Source of the DNA: an uncultured Lachnospiraceae bacterium
GTDB taxonomy: Bacteria; Bacillota; Clostridia; Lachnospirales; Lachnospiraceae
Reading direction: 5' to 3'
DNA length: 41,297 nt
Assembly: GCA_946405625.1 (NCBI GenBank)
Contig: CAMJHQ010000031.1
Location: 1-41,297 of the forward strand
The notes beneath the pieces were generated by a model, which searched no databases, was not told where the DNA came from, and saw only the letters and a program-made list of their open reading frames with translations. Shown piece by piece: positions 23,733-33,544 of the stretch (position 1 is the first letter of the stretch; each line of letters begins with the position of its first letter). Both the position numbers and the translations under genes were made by a program.

Positions 23733-26606
23733 ATGAAATGTAATATATGCGGATATATAAATACGGAAAATGCACCAACATGCCCGATATGCGGCAATAT
23801 TCTGATGCAGAATGTTCAGGAACAGAGTCAGCCGCAGGACATAGCAGCTCCACAGGGCGAGCCGAATTCTGCACCGCAGAGTCAGCTTAATTCTGTGCCG
23901 CAGGGTCAGCCACAGCAGACACAACCAACACAGTCAGGCCAGCTACAGCCGGTTCAGCAGCCACAGTCAGGTCAGCCGCAGCAGGTTCAGCAGCCACAGT
24001 CAGGCCAGCCAAATTCTGTGCCGACGATGCAGCCACAGCAGACACAACCAACACAGTCAGGCCAGCCGCAGCAGGTTCAGCAGCCACAGTCAGGCCAGCC
24101 ACAGCAGGTTCAGCAGCCACAGTCAGGCCAGCCAAATTCTGTGCCGATGATGCAGCCGCCGAAACCGCTGTCAAAGTCACAGGACAACACGTCTGCACAG
24201 CTCAGTTCAGGGGCGCAGGCTCAGACAGCATCAAGCGCACAGCCGCAAGGTAAAGAGGCAGTACCCGTAAAGGCGTCTGCAGATAAGAAGAGCAAGATCA
24301 TACTTGGATCGATAATAGGTGCAATCTTAATTGCTGCTATTATCCTTGTTGTAGTAATAGTGAGCGGTAAGTCTGGTTCGAATCGCAGTGGTATTGGAAA
24401 TGATGGAGATGCTGGTGACGGATATTATGGTCTCCCGAAGGATAATACTACGGAAAGTACAACTGAGGCAGCTGTTGATCCTACAACGGAAAACGGTGGC
24501 GGCAGCACAGCGGATCCATCCGGTGGCTCAGCTGCGACAAGTGTAGCATATTTTAAGAGACCGTCGATCATTGAAGACAACATGTCTCTTGATTATAGTG
24601 AGGTACAGCCTTCGGTTCCATCGCAGACTATCAGCGATATAAGTGAGCTTAATAATTCGGACCTGTTAGAATTCCGGGATCAGGAGCTTAAAGATAAGCT
24701 TCTCAAGAACCAGTTTGTTGTAACAGAAGACTACAGTGCTGAATTTTTCGAAGTATATGAGTATAACAGGTATGATCAGATAGCAAACTTTGTAACAGTT
24801 GACTCGATCATGCATACCTATCATCTGTATTTTGCTCATGTTCTGAAGAATACTGAAATTAATTATCTTTCTTATGACTTGGCGGAACTCGGAAGCAAAA
24901 TGCAGCAGAAATCCGAAGAACAATATGCGACTCTCAAGGGTACGGAATGGGAGAATGCAGCAAGGATCAATCTTGCTTATTTCACAGTCGGTAATGCTCT
25001 GATGAATAAGGATGTGTCGATTAATCCTGATGTACAGGACGTAGTAAATGCAGAGCTTAATTTTATTAATGAGGCGTCTCAGGTGACGAGTTCACCTCTC
25101 ATGAATGGTACTATGGAGGATTACAGTCAGTATAAGCCAAGAGGCTATTATGATAATGACGAGAGACTTCAAAAGTACTTCAAAGCCATGATGTGGTATG
25201 GAAGAAGAAACTTCACACAGAAGGATGAAGATCTGGACAGAGCAGCGCTTCTCATGACACTTGCTCTTGATAATGACACACTGCCTTTGTGGGATAAAAT
25301 ATATACCGTTACTTCATTTTTCGCAGGCGCATCCGATGACAGCGGTTACTATGAGTATAGACCTATTATTGATGCTGCATACGGAGCTGACGTAAAGGTT
25401 TCGGATCTTCCCGGAAATGTGGACGGATGGAATACATTTCACTCTCTTACAGGAAGTCTTGAACCGCCGAAGATCAACTCGGTTGTAGTACTGCAGAGTG
25501 ACAGCGATGAAGAAAAAGAAGAGAAGAAACTCGGATACAGATTTATGGGTCAGAGATTTTCGATAGATGCGGCTATTTTCCAGAATCTCTGTTTCAGTAG
25601 TACAAAGGAAAATGCTCAGGGTGGTAAAAGAATGCTTCCGAATTCACTTGATGTTCCGGCAGCCATGGGATCTGATACCGCATATACGATCCTCGATTCA
25701 AAGGGAGAAACCGGATATAAGAATTATCCGGAAAATATGGAGAAAATGCGTGCCATGGTTGAAGCTGCACCGGATTCGATGTGGCAGGCAAGTCTTTATT
25801 CACAGTGGATAAATACTTTAAGACCGCTTCTTGATGAGAAGGGAGAGGGCTATCCGACTTACATGCAGTCCGAAGAGTGGAGAAAGAAGAATCTTGTTTC
25901 ATTTCTCGGAAGTTATGCAGAGCTTAAGCATGACACGATTCTTTATTCAAAGCAGATGATGGCCGAAATGGGCGGCGAGCCAATTCCGGATAGAGATGAC
26001 AGAGGATATGTTGAAGCGGAACCTCTCATATATGCGAGACTTACAGGACTGGTAAATGCAACATCTTCAGGCCTTGAGGGATATGGCGTTCTTTCGGCTG
26101 AGGATAAAGAGAATCTGAAGCTGCTTGCAGAAATCACAGGGCAGCTTCAGGTGATATCAGAGAAAGAGCTTAGAAATGAACTTCCTACAGATGAAGAATT
26201 TGATTTTATCCGTACGTATGGCGGACAGTTAGAGCATTTCTGGCAGGAAGCTAACAAGGATATGCTTGATCAGAGTGAGTACGGAAGACTTACAACAAAG
26301 GAATTTCCTGCAGCTCTTGTGGTTGATGTTGCGACTGATCCTAACGGTTCATGCCTTGAACTCGGAACCGGAAGACCGAACGAGATTATTGTTGTAATAA
26401 CCGTTGATGGTGTAAAGAAGGCTGCTTTTGGTTCGGTTTATTCATATTATGAATTTGAACAGCCTCTCAGCGACAGACTTACAGATCATGAGTGGAAACA
26501 GATGATCGGTCTTGAGCTTAAAGATGATAATACTTATACACCACGTGAAGAATGGCCTAAACAGGTTGACTGGTCAGAAAGTTATCGTTATGACAGAGAG
26601 TACTAG
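23733..26606 (+). CDS. Zinc-ribbon, membrane-anchored DUF3160 protein
   Basis: 957 residues. An N-terminal zinc ribbon (MKCNICGYIN, then CPICG) is followed by a Pro/Gln/Ser linker with repeats of QSGQPQQVQQP (about 30-150), a single membrane helix (about 190-212), a Thr/Gly/Ser-rich stalk, and a large extracellular domain (about 290-950) that I recognise as DUF3160 from segments such as FVTVDSIMHTYHLYFAHVL and YAELKHDTILYSKQ. This domain has no known activity. The topology is ribbon inside, domain outside. It starts 3 bp after the dehydrogenase gene behind GGGAGG and overlaps the next gene by 17 bp, so three genes form an operon. Confidence 0.83.
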   Translation: MKCNICGYINTENAPTCPICGNILMQNVQEQSQPQDIAAPQGEPNSAPQSQLNSVPQGQPQQTQPTQSGQLQPVQQPQSGQPQQVQQPQSGQPNSVPTMQPQQTQPTQSGQPQQVQQPQSGQPQQVQQPQSGQPNSVPMMQPPKPLSKSQDNTSAQLSSGAQAQTASSAQPQGKEAVPVKASADKKSKIILGSIIGAILIAAIILVVVIVSGKSGSNRSGIGNDGDAGDGYYGLPKDNTTESTTEAAVDPTTENGGGSTADPSGGSAATSVAYFKRPSIIEDNMSLDYSEVQPSVPSQTISDISELNNSDLLEFRDQELKDKLLKNQFVVTEDYSAEFFEVYEYNRYDQIANFVTVDSIMHTYHLYFAHVLKNTEINYLSYDLAELGSKMQQKSEEQYATLKGTEWENAARINLAYFTVGNALMNKDVSINPDVQDVVNAELNFINEASQVTSSPLMNGTMEDYSQYKPRGYYDNDERLQKYFKAMMWYGRRNFTQKDEDLDRAALLMTLALDNDTLPLWDKIYTVTSFFAGASDDSGYYEYRPIIDAAYGADVKVSDLPGNVDGWNTFHSLTGSLEPPKINSVVVLQSDSDEEKEEKKLGYRFMGQRFSIDAAIFQNLCFSSTKENAQGGKRMLPNSLDVPAAMGSDTAYTILDSKGETGYKNYPENMEKMRAMVEAAPDSMWQASLYSQWINTLRPLLDEKGEGYPTYMQSEEWRKKNLVSFLGSYAELKHDTILYSKQMMAEMGGEPIPDRDDRGYVEAEPLIYARLTGLVNATSSGLEGYGVLSAEDKENLKLLAEITGQLQVISEKELRNELPTDEEFDFIRTYGGQLEHFWQEANKDMLDQSEYGRLTTKEFPAALVVDVATDPNGSCLELGTGRPNEIIVVITVDGVKKAAFGSVYSYYEFEQPLSDRLTDHEWKQMIGLELKDDNTYTPREEWPKQVDWSESYRYDREY
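23890..24155. repeat. In-frame minisatellite, 33-bp unit, in the DUF3160 linker
   Basis: Repeated unit CAGTCAGGCCAGCCGCAGCA and variants, 33 bp coding for QSGQPQQVQQP, alternating with a longer unit ending in NSVPTMQP or NSVPMMQP. The reading frame is kept. Length variation between strains is expected. Confidence 0.85.
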
Positions 26607-27261
26607 GAACAAAAAAACGATAAAAGTAATAAGATGGCTGCTGCTTGCTGCAGCAGCCTCTTTCGTATGTTTTTTTGCACTTAGATACATGTGGAAGAGG
26701 GGCTATTTTCTTCCCGGATGGATACAGTGGAAAGAAAATTCGGAGGATCACACATTTACTGTAGGATATGATCCGGGTTTTAAGGAAGTGAGCAGAGCAT
26801 CCAGAAAGAAGATGGCGCAGACTTCAAACGATGATTTGGAATATATTTCGGAAATAGTAAATGTATCGCTGGAAGATAAAAAGATAAGAATAGAAACTTC
26901 GGACGGAGTTCTGCTTTGGGAAAGCGATGATGAGTGGCTGGTTTCCGATTATCTGATCGGAGATATAGATCATGATGACGAAGACGAGCTGGTCCTTCTT
27001 GTATGGAAGATCGGAAGCTATGGAGAGTATAAGCCGATCTGGGTGAAAGAGGACGAGAATAAATGGTCGGAGCACATTTTCATATATGATTATGAACCGA
27101 CAGAGGAATCGAGAATATATCCGATCTGGATGTCATCAAAAATCGGAATTGAGGCGAAGAGTATTTCTTTGGACAGTGATGAAAAGCTGCACATAATGCT
27201 CCCTGAGGATAAGGAATCTGTATGGTATTGGGAAAGTTGGGGCTTGACACTGCTGGAATAA
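26590..27261 (+). CDS. Membrane-anchored extracellular protein of unknown function
   Basis: 223 residues from ATG 26590 (MTESTRNKKTIK), overlapping the DUF3160 gene by 17 bp; an upstream extension to 26512 lies wholly inside that gene and is unlikely. One membrane helix (about 15-35, WLLLAAAASFVCFFALRYMW) anchors a C-terminal domain with alternating acidic strands. An Asp-rich loop GDIDHDDEDELVLLVW resembles Ca-binding FG-GAP/integrin-like repeats. It probably works with DUF3160 at the cell surface. I do not recognise a family. Confidence 0.75.
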   Translation: MTESTRNKKTIKVIRWLLLAAAASFVCFFALRYMWKRGYFLPGWIQWKENSEDHTFTVGYDPGFKEVSRASRKKMAQTSNDDLEYISEIVNVSLEDKKIRIETSDGVLLWESDDEWLVSDYLIGDIDHDDEDELVLLVWKIGSYGEYKPIWVKEDENKWSEHIFIYDYEPTEESRIYPIWMSSKIGIEAKSISLDSDEKLHIMLPEDKESVWYWESWGLTLLE

Positions 27262-27303
27262 TCTATAAGATAGACAGAAAATGCTTGGATGAGGAGAATC
27301 AAC

Positions 27304-28089
27304 ATGTCTTCAGGAAAATATAAATACTTGTTCTGGGATCTGGACGGAACACTGACCCAATCCGAATTCGGAATTATAGATTCGGTTATATATGCACTCG
27401 GAAAGATGAACATAGAACCGGAACCAAGGGAGAATCTTAAGAAGTTTATCGGACCGCCGCTTTACGAGTCTTTCAAGAATTTCTATAACATGACTCCCGA
27501 AAATGCGGAGGAGGCAGTAAGGCTCTATCGTGAATTCTACACGAAGGAAGGAGTTTTCAGAGCTCCGCTTTATGACGGGATCAGCGAGCTGCTTGAGAAG
27601 CTTACTGTGCTTGGTTACAGAAATATGGTAGTAACATCAAAGCCTGCGGATCTGGCGGATGTGGTTGTTGAACATAACGGAATCAGGCAATATTTTGATG
27701 CTATTGTCGGACCGACAAGGGCGGAGAAACATTCCGATAAGACGATACTTATCGAGACGGCAATGAAGCTTTGTAAGACAGAGGGAGTACATGGTGTGGT
27801 AACGCCCGGAGATGTTATGAATAAAGAGTCGTCTGAGAATTCATCTGAGGAAAAAACAGGTGCATCATCAGAGACAGATAATGCTGCAGAGAATATAATT
27901 GCTGAGGAAATCAGAAAATCCGCAGTAATGATCGGCGACAGGCATTATGATATAAATGCTGCAGTAAAATGCGGCATCGATTCGATAGGAGTTCTCTTCG
28001 GCTATGGTTCCGAGGAAGAGCTTAAGGCTGCCGGGGCAACCTATATAGCCGAAACATCGGAGAAAATATTAAGTCTGTTAGAAAAATAG
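27304..28089 (+). CDS. HAD-superfamily phosphatase, phosphoglycolate phosphatase-like, with acidic insertion
   Basis: 261 residues from ATG 27304, just after GAGGAG. Motif I is FWDLDGTLT, motif II VVTSKP, motif III RAEKHSDK and motif IV VMIGDRHYD, with a helical cap domain between I and II. It probably dephosphorylates a small sugar- or nucleotide-type phosphate. Odd: a Ser/Glu-rich stretch of about 45 residues (MNKESSENSSEEKTGASSE and on) lies between motifs III and IV, where related proteins have a short loop. The gene precedes the flippase by 12 bp and may be part of the glycan operon. Confidence 0.85.
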   Translation: MSSGKYKYLFWDLDGTLTQSEFGIIDSVIYALGKMNIEPEPRENLKKFIGPPLYESFKNFYNMTPENAEEAVRLYREFYTKEGVFRAPLYDGISELLEKLTVLGYRNMVVTSKPADLADVVVEHNGIRQYFDAIVGPTRAEKHSDKTILIETAMKLCKTEGVHGVVTPGDVMNKESSENSSEEKTGASSETDNAAENIIAEEIRKSAVMIGDRHYDINAAVKCGIDSIGVLFGYGSEEELKAAGATYIAETSEKILSLLEK

Positions 28090-28101
28090 GGGCAATGAAA
28101 A

Positions 28102-29649
28102 ATGCGTTTAGAGAGATCTGCCAACACAAAACGTAATATCATAGTAGGCATGCTTGATAAAATCACAGGCATTCTTCTACCCTTTATCGTGAGGACGCTC
28201 ATTATACATATAATGGGGGCCGATTATCTGGGACTGACAGGACTTTTCTATTCGATAATTCAGATGCTCAATCTCGCAGAGCTGGGCTTCGGAACGGCTA
28301 TCGTCTACAGTATGTATAAGCCGATTGCCGAAGAAGATACAAAAGCAATCAATTCATTAATGAAATATTATGCAAAAGTATACAGACGTGTGGGCACGGT
28401 TGTTCTGTTTGCAGGTCTTTCGGTGATGCTTTTCTTACCTTATCTCATCAATGATGAGGTACCGAATGACATAAATATATATATTTTATACTTCATTTAT
28501 CTTTTCAGTTCGGTATCAAACTGTTTTTTGTATCCGAACAGGAGAGCACTTCTTTCCGCATTTCAAAGAGATGATATGATCGGACGTACTCATGTGCTTA
28601 CACAGGCGTTGATGTATATGCTCCAGATCGTGAGTATAATACTTGCGAAGGATTATTATCTGTATGCATTGACGGTTCCGATCACTTCAATACTTTTCAG
28701 TATTCTTTCAAAGAACAGAGCGGATAAGCTTTTTCCTCAGTATAAGGAGGAGGGAGAGCTTGATCCGGAGCAGAGCAGTGAAATAAAGAGGCAGGTAACC
28801 GGACTTATGATCAGAAAGGTTGCGGTACTGTCGAGAAATGCACTTGATTCAATGTTCATTTCTGCGTTCATCAATCTGAAAATGACTACAATATACGGTA
28901 ATTATTATTATATAGTCGATTCGGTTGTCATGCTGCTTGCCGTATTCGGAAGCTCAATGACCGGAGGTGTCGGAAACAGTATTGCTCTGGATTCGGAAGA
29001 GAAGAACCTGAAGGATATGTATTCCGTCAATTTTCTTTTTATGCTTATAAGTGGCTGGTGTGCTATAATCATGCTATGTCTGTATCAGCCGTTTATGCTG
29101 ATGTGGGTAGGAGAAAAGCTGATGCTTCCGTTCGGATATACAGTAGCTTTCTCGCTTTATTTCTATATATTGAAAATGAGTGACATACGTTCGCTCTACT
29201 CCGGATCTGCGGGCATCTGGTGGCAGATGAGACATATATCTGTTGCGGAAGCGTTAACCAATTTGGTACTTAACTGGTGCCTTATCCAATTTCTCGGACT
29301 CATGGGCGTAATACTTGCCTCCATGATCTCTTACATCATTTTCAATTTTATCGGTGGAGCGCTGATGCTCTTCAGATATTATTTCACAAACGAAAAACCG
29401 ACATTATATTTCATCAAACATGGAGTGTATTTTGCAGTGACAATGCTGATAGGAACGGTTACATTTCTTGTGGTATCGCTGATAGGAATTGAAGGAATTC
29501 CCGGTTTTATAATTAAGGCGGTTGTGAGCGCCTCGGTTTCCGCTGCTTTGTACCTGGTTATATATTGTTGGACCAAGGATTGGAAACAGGCAGAACCGAT
29601 GATAAAAAAGATGCTGAAAAGGAAACAGAAAAGCAATGAACAGAATTAA
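28102..29649 (+). CDS. Polysaccharide flippase (Wzx/MOP superfamily)
   Basis: 515 residues, with about 12-14 hydrophobic helices. The opening RSANTKRNIIVGMLDKITG and the segment HIMGADYLGLTGLFYSIIQMLNLAELGFG are characteristic of the oligosaccharide-repeat exporters of Gram-positive capsule loci, with the conserved GLFYS and the AELG turn. It would move undecaprenyl-linked repeat units across the membrane. Ribosome site weak (GGGGCAATG). Its end overlaps the aldolase gene by 14 bp, so the two are translationally coupled. Confidence 0.88.
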   Translation: MRLERSANTKRNIIVGMLDKITGILLPFIVRTLIIHIMGADYLGLTGLFYSIIQMLNLAELGFGTAIVYSMYKPIAEEDTKAINSLMKYYAKVYRRVGTVVLFAGLSVMLFLPYLINDEVPNDINIYILYFIYLFSSVSNCFLYPNRRALLSAFQRDDMIGRTHVLTQALMYMLQIVSIILAKDYYLYALTVPITSILFSILSKNRADKLFPQYKEEGELDPEQSSEIKRQVTGLMIRKVAVLSRNALDSMFISAFINLKMTTIYGNYYYIVDSVVMLLAVFGSSMTGGVGNSIALDSEEKNLKDMYSVNFLFMLISGWCAIIMLCLYQPFMLMWVGEKLMLPFGYTVAFSLYFYILKMSDIRSLYSGSAGIWWQMRHISVAEALTNLVLNWCLIQFLGLMGVILASMISYIIFNFIGGALMLFRYYFTNEKPTLYFIKHGVYFAVTMLIGTVTFLVVSLIGIEGIPGFIIKAVVSASVSAALYLVIYCWTKDWKQAEPMIKKMLKRKQKSNEQN

Positions 29650-30700
29650 TGTGATGGATTGTACACTTCGTGACGGAGGATGGGTCAACGGATTTAATTT
29701 CGGACGAAATGAAATGCGTGAGATATTATCCGGTATTGCAAGGGCGGGAGTAGAGTTTATCGAGATGGGTTATGTAGAGGAAGATGCGGCTCGTGAAGAG
29801 GGATTTTCCATGTATAATGACTTCTCAATGCTTGAAAAGAATTTCTCTGATATGCCGGGTCTTTCGGAGATTGAAAAATACATTATGATAGATTACGGAA
29901 AGTTCCCTATCGAAAAGATTCCGGATGCGGAGAGTGAGTATGGAAAATATACTGACGGAATCAGGCTGTGCTTCCATAAGAAGGACTATAGAGATGCTGT
30001 GGAGATGGGGAAAAGAATCCTGGATAAGGGTTACAAGCTGATCATTCAGCCGATGGTCGTGTCGCGTTACAGTGATGATGATCTGAAGGAACTTATGGAG
30101 CTTGTTATGAAAGAAACTCCGGAGGCGAAGGCGTTTTATATAGTTGACAGTTTCGGAGTTATGGATCCGGAGGAGACAACTCACAGACTGATGCTGGTAG
30201 ATGGTTATCTTGATGAAAACATTTCGGTCGGAACGCATATTCATAATAACAGAGATCTCTGTATGATAAATGCGGAAGCCGCCTGCAGACTGACAAAAGA
30301 AAAGAGCAGCGAGCATTTTGCGACAGGACGCGAACTCTATATTGACAGTACTCTCGGTGGACTCGGAAAAGGAGCAGGTAATCTTCAGACAGAAAAAATC
30401 GTAGAATATCTTAATACAAAATTCTACAAAGGCTATAACGAAAGCATGATGCAGAACATGAATGAGAAGTTTATTGAACCGTTGAAGGATAGATTTGTAT
30501 GGGGCTTCAGTGAGGAATATGTTCTGACATCCGTATATCGTGCGACACCGACTTATGCAAAAATGCTGTACAGAGAATACGGACTGACATTGGATGAGCT
30601 GAAGGAATTTCTGATGAATATGCCTGAAGAGAAAAAGGATTCGTTCGATAAGAAATTTGCGGATGCGTATGTAAAGGAAATGCGCGGCGAATATATCTGA
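29636..30700 (+). CDS. DRE-TIM barrel aldolase (HMG-CoA lyase/4-hydroxy-2-oxovalerate aldolase-like)
   Basis: 354 residues. The DRE-TIM signature MDCTLRDGGWVNGFNF lies at the N-terminus, FIEMGYVEE follows on strand two, the divalent-metal His pair is in GTHIHNNRDL, and the Gly-rich GLGKGAGNLQTE matches the family loop. Such enzymes cleave or form carbon-carbon bonds at a 2-keto acid. Homologues occur in capsule and O-antigen loci, where substrates are mostly unknown. The overlap with the flippase gene, and the nearby kdsB-like gene, make supply of a keto-sugar acid or branched precursor an attractive guess only. Confidence 0.82.
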   Translation: MNRINVMDCTLRDGGWVNGFNFGRNEMREILSGIARAGVEFIEMGYVEEDAAREEGFSMYNDFSMLEKNFSDMPGLSEIEKYIMIDYGKFPIEKIPDAESEYGKYTDGIRLCFHKKDYRDAVEMGKRILDKGYKLIIQPMVVSRYSDDDLKELMELVMKETPEAKAFYIVDSFGVMDPEETTHRLMLVDGYLDENISVGTHIHNNRDLCMINAEAACRLTKEKSSEHFATGRELYIDSTLGGLGKGAGNLQTEKIVEYLNTKFYKGYNESMMQNMNEKFIEPLKDRFVWGFSEEYVLTSVYRATPTYAKMLYREYGLTLDELKEFLMNMPEEKKDSFDKKFADAYVKEMRGEYI

Positions 30701-30773
30701 TATGAAGAATGGATTACCAACGCCGTTACATAATGGACGTGGTATTTAGTATACAGGTAGAATAGGTGTTGAT

Positions 30774-32753
30774 ATGGGAGCTTTGGTTTCGGTAGTGATA
30801 CCGGTTTATAATGTTGAAAAATATGTATCTGATTGTCTGAACAGTGTAACAGCACAGACTCTAAAGGATATAGAAATTATCTGTATAAATGATTGCAGCA
30901 CCGATGATTCACGTTCCGTAGTTAAGTCGTTTTCAGACCGGGATTCGAGGATCAGTCTATATGATAATGAGAAGAATCTCGGACTTGCCACAACAAGAAA
31001 TCGTGGTATAAGTCTTGCAAAGGGGAAGTACATTTATTTCCTGGATTCGGATGATATGATAGAACCGTCGGCGCTGGAGGAACTTTACAATGCCGCGGAG
31101 AGAGACAGTCTTGATGCGGCTGTTTTTGCGGCCAGATTTATCTACGAGGATGAATCTATGAAACAGCAGTTCGGTACGAATCCTGCCGCTTTCAGAGGTG
31201 ATTATCACAGTATTTTATCCGGAAAAGAATTATATAAGAAATGGATGGAACATTGGGATTGGATGCCGTCACAGCCGAGATTCTTCTATAGACTGGATTT
31301 TCTGTTGAAGAATAAAATCAGATTTATCGATTGGATGCTTCATGAAGATGAGACATTTACCTTTGATGTACTTATGAATGCGGAAAAGATCAGAATCCTG
31401 AAGGAAGAATATTTTATCCGCAGATTCAGAGCGTCTTCTATTATGAGCAGCGTGCCGACTATGAGAAATGTAGAAGGCTGTATGAAAATACTGTCTCATG
31501 TCGGTTCATTTAATACAGATGATGAAAAACTGAAAAAGGCTATAGGATTTTATAAGTATAAGATTTTTTCAGATGTGACGAGGAAGTTTAAAGCTGTACG
31601 TGACAGTGGGCAGGATGTGTCATATACGTCATTGGCGGCAGCGGATGATATGAAGGACTTGTATGATAAGATCAAAGCTGCGGCGGATAAGAGCTGCGAA
31701 CTCTTTGCATGTTCTTCATACTATCAGGTGCTTGTGACTCTGATGATCGCAATGACGAAGAAAATCCGTGTGGATATTGTGCTTGAGGTGCATGGAGTTG
31801 AGACCGCTGAAAATCTGGCGGAGAGACTCATGGAATGCCTTCCGGATACAGTCGGATATGCATATGTTATGCCGGACAGTCCTGAAGTTGATCCGTATAT
31901 TCAGCGTGAGACAGCGGCTGATGAAAAGCTGTCCGAACTCCTGGTTCAACATGTTGACGGAGTGATGAGACAGAAGGTCATGCGATATGACAGGATCAAT
32001 GTATTCTGGGATCTTGGTTATCTCGGAACATATCTGAATATAAAGGGAATTCCGTATACTCTTCATGAGGACAGTCTCAACTCGTATCAGCATATAAGAG
32101 AGAATCGTCCGAATTACAGATACATTTTTAATGACGAAGAGAGAATAGCTCATAAGGGAGTTGTCCCGTTTGGATATTCACCATACTGCGAAGAGGTTCA
32201 TGTAAATGAAATAGCAGGTGTGCAGGTGATTGATGGTACAGCGGACAGTGCTGTAACAAAAACCGGTAAACAAACAAAGTCCGACGGAGAAACGGTTGAA
32301 ATCAGATCCGTTTTAGATAAGCTTGTTGAAGAGCCGAGACAGGAAATGATGCATGCACTTTCGAAGGAAGATAAGAAGATTATATTCGATATTTTTCTTC
32401 CTAAAGATTTTAAAGCTGAAAGAGTTGATCTCCTGATTCTCACTGAGCCTTTTGCGGTTACAGGACGTTTGCCGAGTGAAGAGGCTCAGATCAAGCTGTA
32501 TAAGGATCTGATAGAAAACTATGCGGACAGGCGGGTAGTAATTAAAGCACACCCGCGCGATACGCTTGATTATGAAAAACTGTTTCCTGAAGTGGCAGTA
32601 ATTGAAAAAACTATTCCGATGGAAGTGATGAACTTTGATACAAACTTCCATGCTGATAGGGCGATAACCGTTGCGTCGTCGGCAATCTACGGCCTCGAGC
32701 AGGTTGATGAGAAGATATATCTCGGTGCAGATTATCTGGAAAAATATAAGTAA
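30774..32753 (+). CDS. Two-domain glycosyltransferase: GT2 fused to GT52-like
   Basis: 659 residues. Residues 1-260 are a GT-A family 2 transferase: VSVVIPVYNVEKYVSDCLNS, ICINDCSTDDS and the DxD-type YFLDSDDMIEP. Residues about 300-659 resemble GT52/polysialyltransferase-type GT-B proteins: it opens with LFACSSYYQVLVTLMIAMT, has LGTYLNIKGIPYTLHEDS, DLLILTEPFAVTG and the conserved RRVVIKAHPRDTLDY. GT52 members use CMP-activated donors, which fits the CMP-Kdo synthetase homologue 40 bp downstream. The two domains may add consecutive sugars. The ribosome site is weak (AGGTG). Confidence 0.82.
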   Translation: MGALVSVVIPVYNVEKYVSDCLNSVTAQTLKDIEIICINDCSTDDSRSVVKSFSDRDSRISLYDNEKNLGLATTRNRGISLAKGKYIYFLDSDDMIEPSALEELYNAAERDSLDAAVFAARFIYEDESMKQQFGTNPAAFRGDYHSILSGKELYKKWMEHWDWMPSQPRFFYRLDFLLKNKIRFIDWMLHEDETFTFDVLMNAEKIRILKEEYFIRRFRASSIMSSVPTMRNVEGCMKILSHVGSFNTDDEKLKKAIGFYKYKIFSDVTRKFKAVRDSGQDVSYTSLAAADDMKDLYDKIKAAADKSCELFACSSYYQVLVTLMIAMTKKIRVDIVLEVHGVETAENLAERLMECLPDTVGYAYVMPDSPEVDPYIQRETAADEKLSELLVQHVDGVMRQKVMRYDRINVFWDLGYLGTYLNIKGIPYTLHEDSLNSYQHIRENRPNYRYIFNDEERIAHKGVVPFGYSPYCEEVHVNEIAGVQVIDGTADSAVTKTGKQTKSDGETVEIRSVLDKLVEEPRQEMMHALSKEDKKIIFDIFLPKDFKAERVDLLILTEPFAVTGRLPSEEAQIKLYKDLIENYADRRVVIKAHPRDTLDYEKLFPEVAVIEKTIPMEVMNFDTNFHADRAITVASSAIYGLEQVDEKIYLGADYLEKYK

Positions 32754-32793
32754 ATTTATCAGAGAGTTTCTCCGGTAAAAGAGGAGGTATGTT

Positions 32794-33525
32794 ATGAAAA
32801 TTGTTGGAGTTATTCCGGCGAGATATCAGTCGTCGAGGTTTCCGGGCAAGCCGCTGGCACTTATTCAGGGTAAGCCGATGATATGGTGGGTATATCAGCA
32901 GGCATCGAAGGTGACTGCATTTGATGAACTTATGGTTGCGACAGACAGCGACAAGATATATGAGGAATGTGAGAAACTTGGAATCAAAGTCGCAATGACA
33001 AGTGATAAGCACCCGACAGGAACGGATCGTCTCGGAGAGATAGCTGAAAAGAGTGACGCAGATTTCTTTGTAAATATTCAGGGGGATGAGCCTCTTATTG
33101 AGCCGCGAGTGATAGAGAGCATAATTGATTATAAGAAAGCACATCCGGAAGTCGAGGTCATAAATACTATGGCGGCGCTTAAACCGGATCAGGATGTAAA
33201 TGAACTGTCCATCGTTAAGGCTGCTGCAGCGAAGAATGATGATCTGCTTTATCTTTCGAGATCTCCTATCCCGAGATCAAAGAAGGGCGAAAAGGTTGAT
33301 TATAAGAGACATCTCGGTCTCTACGGACTTTCGAGAGAAGCACTTCTTTTCTATTCACATACGGAAAGAGGATATCTTGAAGGAATAGAAGATGTTGAAA
33401 TGCTTCGATTCATGGAAAACGGTTACAGGATTAAGATACTCGAGGTTGTGTCCGACAGTATCGGAGTTGATAATCCGGAAGATATTGCAAAGGTTGAGGC
33501 GGTTCTGAATAGTAACGCCCAGTAG
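32794..33525 (+). CDS. kdsB: 3-deoxy-manno-octulosonate cytidylyltransferase homologue
   Basis: 243 residues, full length. Signatures: VGVIPARYQSSRFPGKPL (nucleotide loop), MVATDSDKIY, HPTGTDRLGE, VNIQGDEPLIEP (metal Asp) and LSRSPIPRS, HLGLYGLSREALLFY. The enzyme makes CMP-Kdo or a related CMP-ulosonic acid from CTP. Kdo is classically a lipopolysaccharide sugar, so its presence in a Firmicute points to a capsular or wall glycan containing Kdo-like acid. No kdsA, kdsC or kdsD is seen in this window; HAD and DRE-TIM proteins nearby might supply steps. Ribosome site GAGGAGG. Confidence 0.9.
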   Translation: MKIVGVIPARYQSSRFPGKPLALIQGKPMIWWVYQQASKVTAFDELMVATDSDKIYEECEKLGIKVAMTSDKHPTGTDRLGEIAEKSDADFFVNIQGDEPLIEPRVIESIIDYKKAHPEVEVINTMAALKPDQDVNELSIVKAAAAKNDDLLYLSRSPIPRSKKGEKVDYKRHLGLYGLSREALLFYSHTERGYLEGIEDVEMLRFMENGYRIKILEVVSDSIGVDNPEDIAKVEAVLNSNAQ

Positions 33526-33544
33526 TATGTGAAGGAGGTCTGTT

